DNA of 10,969 nt, taken from NCBI GenBank assembly GCA_018374635.1, contig JAHAEW010000095.1:1-10969 (forward strand). Direction: 5' to 3'. The first letter of the stretch is position 1; the number at the start of each line of letters is the position of its first letter. Shown piece by piece: positions 6,193-10,969 of the stretch. The notes below the pieces were generated by a model. The model worked only from the letters and a program-made list of their open reading frames with translations, was not told where the DNA came from and did no database searches. The translations under genes and the position numbers were made by a program. This DNA comes from Clostridiales bacterium. GTDB taxonomy: Bacteria; Bacillota; Clostridia; Oscillospirales; Oscillospiraceae.

Positions 6193-7218
6193 TCATACAG
6201 CCCCGGTGGGCTCCTGCAACATCACTTCGCCGGCCAGACTGGTCTCAAAATAGCGGCGCACCTGTTCCGGGTCCTGGGTCTGTCCCAGCGCCCACATGAG
6301 CTTGGTGACGGCCGCCTCGGTGGTCATGTCCCGTCCCTGGATGACGCCCTGCTCCAGCGCCCGGCGTCCCACCTCATAGACCGCAAAGTTGCTGGGCTCA
6401 TAGAGGCACTGGCTGCACACCACCACCGACACGCCCGCGGCGGCGGCAGCCTGAAGCTTGGCCACCAGGTCCCGCCGTACAAAGTGCAGTCCCCCCGCTC
6501 CGAAGGCCTCAATCACAATGCCCCGGTAGTGCATCTGGAGGAGCATGTCGAAGATCTCGGGCTCCACCCCCGGCGTAAGCTTCATCAGGAATACCCGGGG
6601 CGAGAGGGCGTCCCGGAGCACACATCCTTCCCGGCGCAGGGGCGGCAGGGCCGCCGGAGCGCAGTCCAGTCCGCCGCCGGAGGCCTGGGCCACATAGGGC
6701 CAGTTTACGCTCTCAAAGGCGTCGAAGCCGGTGGTGCGGGTTTTGACCGCCCGGGTGCCCAGAATGATCTTGCGGTTGAAGGCCACAAACACGCCGCCGG
6801 TCCCACTCTCCGCCATGGCCAGGGCCAGGCGCAGGTTTTCCTGGCCGTCGGAGAGCGGGTGCTCTATGGGCAGCTGGGAACCGGTGAGCACCACCGGAAT
6901 GGAGATCCCCTGGAGCATAAAGGACAAAATGGCGGCCGTATAGGCCATGGTGTCGGTCCCATGGGTAATGACGATACCGTCATACGCCCGGCGGGAGGCA
7001 AAGACATGCCGTCCGATGATCTGCCACTCCTCCGGCTGGATGTTGGAACTGTCCATATGCAGAATATCCCGCACGGTGATCTCATACCGCTTCAGCACAG
7101 CGGAGGGAAGCATATCGGTCAGGGCCTCTCCGTCCAGTCCGGGGGCCAGTCCCTCCGCCGTAGGCTGGGACGCAATGGTGCCGCCGGTGGCCAGCAGCAG
7201 GAGCTTGGGTTTGTTCAA
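6193..7218 (-). CDS. ansA: Type I (cytoplasmic) L-asparaginase
   Basis: Hydrolyses L-asparagine to aspartate and ammonia. The 341-residue protein has the length of E. coli AnsA (338) and no signal peptide, which points to the cytoplasmic type. Both active-site signatures are intact: ATGGTIAS at 10-17 with nucleophile Thr14, and HGTDTMAYTA at 86-95 giving Thr88 and Asp89. The substrate-binding DSSN is at 56-59, and Lys159 in AVKTRTT completes the catalytic set. The start is TTG at 7218, overlapping the TGA stop of the upstream oxidoreductase as TTGA, with GAGG about ten bases before, so translation is probably coupled. The two genes share the promoter at 7854-7882. No other asparagine genes lie nearby. 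Confidence 0.95.
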   Translation of the reverse strand: MNKPKLLLLATGGTIASQPTAEGLAPGLDGEALTDMLPSAVLKRYEITVRDILHMDSSNIQPEEWQIIGRHVFASRRAYDGIVITHGTDTMAYTAAILSFMLQGISIPVVLTGSQLPIEHPLSDGQENLRLALAMAESGTGGVFVAFNRKIILGTRAVKTRTTGFDAFESVNWPYVAQASGGGLDCAPAALPPLRREGCVLRDALSPRVFLMKLTPGVEPEIFDMLLQMHYRGIVIEAFGAGGLHFVRRDLVAKLQAAAAAGVSVVVCSQCLYEPSNFAVYEVGRRALEQGVIQGRDMTTEAAVTKLMWALGQTQDPEQVRRYFETSLAGEVMLQEPTGAV

Positions 7219-7820
7219 AATATTTTCGCCTCTTCCACGCAGCGCGCCAGGGCCTGGGCCATGATCCGTTCTGCGTCATTTGTAATGATGTCCAATCCGT
7301 CCGCCGCGATACAACGGAACTCAGGAATGCCGAACATATGGCAGATCACCTTGAGCTGACTGGCGCCCAATTCCAGCCACTGGACCTCCGGCGCGGAAAA
7401 ATCTCCGCCCCGGGTGGTGATGAAGAGGAGCTTTTTCGCCTTACAAAGGCCGTGCTCCACCCCTTCCTCATCATAGTAGAAGGTCAGATTGACCCCGGAG
7501 ATCCGCTCCAGGTATACCCGCAGCAGCGCGGGAAAGGACTGCTCCCAGAAGGGAGCCGCGATGACGATGCGGTCGGCCGAGGTGAACTGGTGGGATGCCT
7601 CAAACATGGGGTGATCGGTCTGTTTTGCCGCCAGCAGGGACTCCTGAAGTTCCAGCGTGTCGGGATAGAGGGGCTCCAGGCGCTCCTGCATCAGGTTGCG
7701 CTCGGTGATCTCATCCTCCGGATGGAGGGCCGCGTACTCCGCCAGAAAGGCGCGGGCCAGCTTCAGGGTGCGGGACTTCTCCTCCCGGACACAGGCGTTG
7801 ACGAAAAGTACCTTTGCCAT
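7215..7820 (-). CDS. Flavodoxin-fold NAD(P)H-dependent oxidoreductase (azoreductase/quinone reductase-like)
   Basis: A 201-residue protein of the Flavodoxin_2 / NAD(P)H dehydrogenase (quinone) family. It starts MAKVLFVNACVREEKSRT, the first strand and FMN phosphate loop. APFWEQSFPALLRVYLERI (around residue 95-113) matches the typical segment before the FMN- and substrate-contacting region. FYYDEEG and FITTRGG follow as in AzoR-type enzymes. The likely activity is FMN-dependent two-electron reduction of quinones, azo or nitro compounds; the substrate cannot be read. The frame stays open upstream to 8039, but ATG at 7820 is chosen because AGGAG lies ten bases before it, the family N-terminus begins there, and a promoter lies just upstream. 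First gene of a pair with ansA. Confidence 0.87.
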   Translation of the reverse strand: MAKVLFVNACVREEKSRTLKLARAFLAEYAALHPEDEITERNLMQERLEPLYPDTLELQESLLAAKQTDHPMFEASHQFTSADRIVIAAPFWEQSFPALLRVYLERISGVNLTFYYDEEGVEHGLCKAKKLLFITTRGGDFSAPEVQWLELGASQLKVICHMFGIPEFRCIAADGLDIITNDAERIMAQALARCVEEAKIF

Positions 7821-7853
7821 CGGTATCACACTCCTACTTTTGTTTGTACTACT

Positions 7854-7882
7854 ATTGTAGCAAGAAGGGCCGGGGTCGTAAA
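7854..7882 (-). promoter_or_regulatory. Promoter for oxidoreductase-ansA
   Basis: On the minus strand a -35 like TTTACG (7882-7877), a 17-bp spacer and a good -10 box TACAAT (7859-7854) lie about 34 bp before the ATG at 7820. The -35 is imperfect. The rest of the gap up to the DUF2812 stop (7883-8007) shows no gene I can support and no terminator. Confidence 0.6.
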
Positions 7883-8007
7883 GTCCAAATCTGCCAGGAG
7901 CCGGACCACCGGGATGGATGCCCCCTCGCCCCCGGCCGCAGAATATGGCCTTGGCCGTGTCCCGCGCCGCTTTTTGCTCCGGCTCCCAGCCGCGTGCCTT
8001 CCAGCGC

Positions 8008-9186
8008 TCAAGCCAGGTCCAGCCGCTCCAAGACGGCATTCCACGTGCTCCCCTCGGTCAGATCGGGAGCCCCTCCCCCCAGAAAGTGCGCCCCCGCCAG
8101 GACCACAGTACAGCCCTCCCGCAGCAGGAGGAAAGAGCCGTCCCGGGCGCTCCAGCTCTCATCCAGGCCCAGCTCCACCGGCTCAAAGTCCAGAATTCCG
8201 TATGTCTTGTAACCGCTGTGTCCGCTCTCCCACCGGATGGCCCGCGCCAGAAGGGCGGCGTATCCATCGCTCACACAGGCATAGCGGTCGCAGGAGAGAA
8301 ACTGGTATCCCCCCTCCTGCCGGGCCTCCTCGTCATACCGGCTCCCCTGTACCAGCGCAGACCAGACCGGCTCCTCCCGGATGTATGTCACCGCATTGGG
8401 GTCCACCCCCATCTCCTCGGCCATAGCCAGGGGGCGCTCCCGCAGCTCTGGGCGGTGGGCGGCCACATTGCAGCCGCTGTATCCCAGAAAGGGGATGAAC
8501 AGCTCTACGATCTGAAAGACAAGAAGCAGCTCCAGGAACAGCCAGCCCAGCCACCCCACTCCTCCCCGGATACGGGACCAAAAGGGGGAACTGGTGACCA
8601 GCTCCTCCCGCTGCCAGCGCCGCCAGTGGAGCAGTCCGGCCGGAATACTCCAGAGCAATCCGATCACACCGCAGAGAACACCAAGCGCCCCCAAAAGACA
8701 GGCGGTGCTGCACAGGATCTCACTGGGCTTCACCGCTCTTCCCACGCCGCGCCACTGGAGCCAGCCCCACAGGGCCGCCAGTGCCGCCAGAAGGCCCAGC
8801 AAAAGCAGGTGCCCCAGGATGGCCGGACGGATGGCCCGCTTCCAGTAGGTACGCTCCTCCATCTTCCGGTCTGTCTGAAGGGGTACTGGCCGGGCCACAG
8901 GGCTGGAGGCAAAGATGGCCATGCCGCCGCTCTGGGCCACATACTCCCATCCGGCATCGGCGCAGAGCTGGTAGTCGTCCTCCATATCCAAGGCGTATTC
9001 ATCCGGCTTTCGGTGCAGGTCCACACAGTAGCGCAGATCGGTCCGCCCGCTGGGCCGGAACCAGGCCAGCACATTGAGCTGGATCCGGTCCAGCTCCCAG
9101 CCCGCCGCCGCCCGGCGGTTGAGCCAGTCCTCAGCCGCCTTATAGTCCATCGCCTCATAGAGAAAGAGTCCCAGTTTCCGTCTCAT
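8008..9186 (-). CDS. DUF2812 domain membrane protein
   Basis: A 392-residue protein. The N-terminal DUF2812 domain (about 1-105) shows the family-like pattern AEDWLNRRAAAGWEL near residue 18, then LRYCVDLHRKPDEY and LCADAGWEYV. Three hydrophobic spans follow (about 119-140, 155-178 and 205-228), then a C-terminal domain of about 160 residues. The function of DUF2812 is unknown; members commonly sit directly after a PadR-family regulator. That regulator is present here only as a remnant whose stop codon abuts this gene's ribosome binding site. An in-frame GTG at 9204 overlaps the GGGGAGGAG binding site itself, so the ATG at 9186, five bases after it, is the better start. The reading frame appears intact despite the broken partner. 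Confidence 0.8.
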   Translation of the reverse strand: MRRKLGLFLYEAMDYKAAEDWLNRRAAAGWELDRIQLNVLAWFRPSGRTDLRYCVDLHRKPDEYALDMEDDYQLCADAGWEYVAQSGGMAIFASSPVARPVPLQTDRKMEERTYWKRAIRPAILGHLLLLGLLAALAALWGWLQWRGVGRAVKPSEILCSTACLLGALGVLCGVIGLLWSIPAGLLHWRRWQREELVTSSPFWSRIRGGVGWLGWLFLELLLVFQIVELFIPFLGYSGCNVAAHRPELRERPLAMAEEMGVDPNAVTYIREEPVWSALVQGSRYDEEARQEGGYQFLSCDRYACVSDGYAALLARAIRWESGHSGYKTYGILDFEPVELGLDESWSARDGSFLLLREGCTVVLAGAHFLGGGAPDLTEGSTWNAVLERLDLA

Positions 9187-9200
9187 CCATGCTCCTCCCC

Positions 9201-9353
9201 TCACACGGTCCGCTCCATATCGGCAGTTTGACGGCAGTTGCGCTTATACTCTATGCGGAGCACGCGGTCGCCCTCCGGTCAGCGCCGGGACGTTCCGCAT
9301 GATGCCATAGCCGTGGCGCTCCTGCCGCAATGTATCCAGCTTTTTCGGGCCAC
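9201..9353 (-). pseudogene. Remnant of a PadR-family transcriptional regulator
   Basis: A GTG at 9353 follows a strong GGGGGAGGG site and begins VARK. One base short in an A-run (9341-9345) then shifts the frame. The second frame (9339-9268) reads LDTL directly joined to RQERHGYGIMRNV and LTGGR, which is the start of the PadR winged-helix domain. A further jump returns to the first frame at about 9272 and reads DRVLRIEYKRNCRQ to a TGA at 9201-9203, resembling the C-terminal helix of PadR proteins paired with DUF2812. The family's middle part (including the GTLY-type recognition region) is missing. Total 153 nt against about 330 for an intact gene. No single frame encodes a product. The TGA lies immediately before the DUF2812 ribosome binding site, as expected of the usual PadR-DUF2812 operon. 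Recognised from family patterns by eye; no alignment was run. Confidence 0.72.
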
Positions 9354-9393
9354 GGCTTTCCCTCCCCCTACTACATCAAAGATCATTACAATT

Positions 9394-9423
9394 AGCGTAC
9401 TATAAGGATGCCACAGGTGTCAA
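9394..9423 (-). promoter_or_regulatory. Probable promoter for the padR remnant-DUF2812 unit
   Basis: A perfect -35 box TTGACA (9423-9418) lies just after the terminator of the upstream unit. An 18-bp spacer leads to a poor -10 TACGCT (9399-9394). An alternative pair is GTGGCA with an 18-bp spacer to TGTAAT (9390-9385). Either gives a start about 25-35 bases before the GTG of the padR remnant. PadR regulators usually repress their own operon, so an operator is expected here, but no clear dyad was identified. Confidence 0.45.
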
Positions 9424-9431
9424 TCCATAAT

Positions 9432-9467
9432 AAAAAATCGGACTGCAAACATACAGCCCGACTTTTT
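9432..9467 (-). terminator. Rho-independent terminator after the sfsA-dipeptidase unit
   Basis: Minus-strand hairpin TCGGGCTG/CAGTCCGA (8 bp with one G-U pair; 9461-9454 and 9445-9438) around an 8-base loop, followed by six T. It begins directly at the stop of the broken dipeptidase gene. The plus-strand reading also has a T-run, so it may work both ways. Confidence 0.85.
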
Positions 9468-10121
9468 CATCTCTCTTCCGGAAAGTCACATTCCGGGCAA
9501 AATCCATACCGGGGCGCCGTATGGTGGGCATGGGCCCACATCCGCTCCCCGTAGGCAAAGTGCCACCACTCGGTGCAGTAGTTGATAAAACCCGCCTCAG
9601 TCATCCGGTGAAAGAGCAGACGCCGGTTCTCCAGGGCCTCCCGGTTTTCGGGATGCTCTTCCAGCCAATGGGTGTGCGCCGCCGGTGGTGTGGGGCGCCG
9701 GAGCATGGAGCCGCTTAACCGGCTTTGCCACAAAATCGCCCAGGAGTCGCTCCACCTCTTCCGGCTGGATGCCCGGAGTACGCGCCCGTACGCTTCCTGC
9801 AAACTCCTCATAAATAGCCTTTTGGAGGGTCAAGGGCCGCAGACAGTCATAGATCAGCAGGGAATAGCGCTCAGGGAGGTCCCCCACCACTTGGCATAGC
9901 TTTTTCCAGACCTCCTCCCGCATAAAACACCGGTCCATGGCTCCACGGAGCTCTCGCTTCTGGTAAGCGCGGTCAAATCGAATCCGCGGGTGGAGGTCCG
10001 TCACATCCAGAAGCGCTTCGCCGCACTCCTGCGGGGCGGGCACATCGCTCAGGTCCGGGTCCTCTTCCCAGGGAATGGGCTTCTGCTGGTCCCTCCATAC
10101 CCGTTCCATGTCCAGTTCCAT
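9467..10121 (-). pseudogene. Frameshifted VanX-type D-alanyl-D-alanine dipeptidase with internal deletion
   Basis: VanX/DdpX-family zinc enzymes hydrolyse the D-Ala-D-Ala dipeptide. Frame one (10121 to about 9675) gives 149 residues with Arg95 in DCLRP (VanX Arg71) and His144 in PHTTGGA (first zinc ligand, VanX His116). The next residues should be x-Asp, the second zinc ligand, then a strand and turn region of roughly 25-30 residues. Instead the family match resumes at once in another frame at 9676 with HTHWLEEHPENRE, continuing through TEWWHF (catalytic Glu and third zinc ligand) to the TGA at 9467. Frame one itself runs on out of family to 9597. So a deletion removed the second zinc ligand and shifted the frame; the product should be inactive. 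ATG at 10121 has a G-rich site eight bases upstream and lies 17 bases after sfsA. Confidence 0.87.
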
Positions 10122-10138
10122 CCTGTCTTCCCCCCCTC

Positions 10139-10834
10139 TCAGAGCTCCACCGGGATGTCTCCCGCCAATGTCAGGCTATCCGGAGAAATGCGGCATTCCC
10201 GGGCAAAAATCTGCACTCCCGCCTCCCGGGCAAGCCGCAGCGCCTCCCCAAAGGCCGGGTGAGTCCGGTCATTGGGGCGAAAGCACCTCATTCCCTCCAT
10301 CTGTACCACAAAGCAGAGGGCTGCCTCATACCCCGCCGCATGGCAGGCAATCAGCTCCTCAATGTGCTTGACGCCGCGTTCGGTTGGGGCATCCGGAAAG
10401 AGTACCACACCGTTTTCCTCCAGGGTAACTCCCTTGACTTCCACAAAGCCGCGCCGTTTTGTGGAACCCCCCTCCGCCGCCTCCCAGTAAAAATCAAAAC
10501 GGGAATGGCCGAATTTTGTCTCAGGCTTCAGGAGCGCCAAACCCGGAACCCATTTTCCCGCCTTAGCCCACTCCCCAAAGACCTGGTTTGGCGCCTGGGA
10601 GTCCATATTGATCAGGAGCGGACCTTTTTCCACCGCAATCAGATCAAACTGTGTCTTGCGCTTGGGCTGGTCTGCCTTCTCCAGGTAGACCACCGCCCCG
10701 GGCACCAGCAATTCCCGGCATCGGCCGGTGTTCTTTACATGGACGACCTCCATGCTGCCATCCACTTCCACGTGGGCTATGAAGCGGTTCGGACGGGCCA
10801 GAAACACCCCTCTCTTCACCTGTTTGTAGCGCAT
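10139..10834 (-). CDS. sfsA: SfsA family protein (sugar fermentation stimulation)
   Basis: A 231-residue protein, the usual SfsA length. It has the N-terminal OB-like part with ARPNRF and HVKNTGRCRELL (about 32-43). The C-terminal nuclease-like fold contains SRFDFY, FVEVKGVTL and LFPDAPTERGVKH, which matches the PD-(D/E)XK-type core. SfsA was found in E. coli as a factor affecting maltose metabolism and binds DNA; its biochemical role is unsettled. The frame is open further upstream to 10909, but that would run through a terminator hairpin. ATG at 10834 has AGGGGG seven bases before it and gives the family N-terminus MRYKQVKRGVFLARPN. It is followed 17 bases later by the broken dipeptidase gene, with which it shares a terminator. 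No clear promoter was seen. Confidence 0.95.
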   Translation of the reverse strand: MRYKQVKRGVFLARPNRFIAHVEVDGSMEVVHVKNTGRCRELLVPGAVVYLEKADQPKRKTQFDLIAVEKGPLLINMDSQAPNQVFGEWAKAGKWVPGLALLKPETKFGHSRFDFYWEAAEGGSTKRRGFVEVKGVTLEENGVVLFPDAPTERGVKHIEELIACHAAGYEAALCFVVQMEGMRCFRPNDRTHPAFGEALRLAREAGVQIFARECRISPDSLTLAGDIPVEL

Positions 10835-10865
10835 GCGGATGCCCCCTATCGAAATAAGGATAAAG

Positions 10866-10895
10866 AAAAAACGGACAGTCTCATCGACTGTCCGT
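10866..10895 (-). terminator. Rho-independent terminator upstream of sfsA
   Basis: Perfect 10-bp stem ACGGACAGTC/GACTGTCCGT (10871-10880 with 10886-10895) around a 5-base loop, followed on the minus strand by a six-T run and CTTT. It ends the gene entering from the right edge and separates it from sfsA. Confidence 0.92.
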
Positions 10896-10908
10896 CCCTG
10901 TGTTGGCA

Positions 10909-10969
10909 TTACCTATTTTCCCGGTCCGTCTCCAGACAAGTATCTTCGGCGCAGGTGAGCTTAACTTCC
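10909..10969 (-). CDS. C-terminal end of an unidentified protein (partial)
   Basis: A minus-strand frame enters from the right edge and reads 19 codons (EVKLTCAEDTCLETDRENR) to a TAA at 10911-10909, 14 bases before a strong terminator. The terminator position supports a real gene end. Too short to name; two cysteines in TCAEDTC are the only feature. Confidence 0.42.
   Translation of the reverse strand, partial: EVKLTCAEDTCLETDRENR

Noticed and set aside
7821..8039. N-terminal extension of the oxidoreductase to 8039
   Set aside because: It would overlap the DUF2812 coding end and the promoter at 7854-7882, and the family N-terminus starts at 7820 with a good ribosome binding site.
9597..9811. 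Programmed frameshift joining the two dipeptidase frames
   Set aside because: Conserved residues, including a zinc ligand, are absent from both frames at the junction, so recoding would not yield a working enzyme; no slippery heptamer is present there.
10835..10909. N-terminal extension of SfsA to 10909
   Set aside because: It would be translated through a strong terminator hairpin, and the SfsA family N-terminus starts at 10834.

Overview
The window looks like chromosomal DNA of a high-GC member of the Clostridia, most likely a gut Oscillospiraceae of the Flavonifractor/Pseudoflavonifractor kind. The inference rests on GC-rich codon use combined with Firmicutes-type content: an XpaC/TelA pair, a single-ACT threonine deaminase, strong GGAGG ribosome binding sites, consensus sigma-A promoters and U-run terminators. 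No phage, IS, CRISPR, rRNA or tRNA was seen.

Layout from left to right. (1) Positions 1-144 are non-coding and hold three perfect or near-perfect hairpins packed end to end. (2) Positions 145-3089, minus strand, form a three-gene membrane/stress operon xpaC-telA-TPM, read from a near-consensus promoter at 3131-3159. (3) A divergent promoter at 3198-3226 reads plus-strand ilvA (threonine ammonia-lyase) after a 140-nt leader. A 246-nt, strongly structured spacer follows, then rpe and recR, which end at a classic terminator (6133-6166). (4) A minus-strand pair follows, convergent to recR: a flavodoxin-fold NAD(P)H oxidoreductase and cytoplasmic L-asparaginase (ansA), overlapping by TTGA, with their own promoter at 7854-7882. 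(5) Minus-strand DUF2812 membrane protein (8008-9186). Its upstream partner, a PadR-type repressor, survives only as a broken remnant (9201-9353). (6) Minus-strand sfsA followed by a VanX-type D-Ala-D-Ala dipeptidase gene that has an internal deletion plus frameshift, ended by a terminator at 9432-9467. (7) At the right edge are the last codons of another minus-strand gene and its terminator.

Most genes are ordinary housekeeping. The parts most worth a second look are two decayed genes about 100 bp apart: the PadR remnant, not recognisable as one open frame, and the VanX-like gene, which has lost a zinc ligand. Also notable are the GCGG/GGTAC repeats around the divergent xpaC/ilvA promoters, the multi-hairpin ilvA-rpe spacer and the triple hairpin array at the left edge. 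No clearly new multi-gene system was found. The XpaC-TelA-TPM operon is the nearest thing to a poorly understood system.
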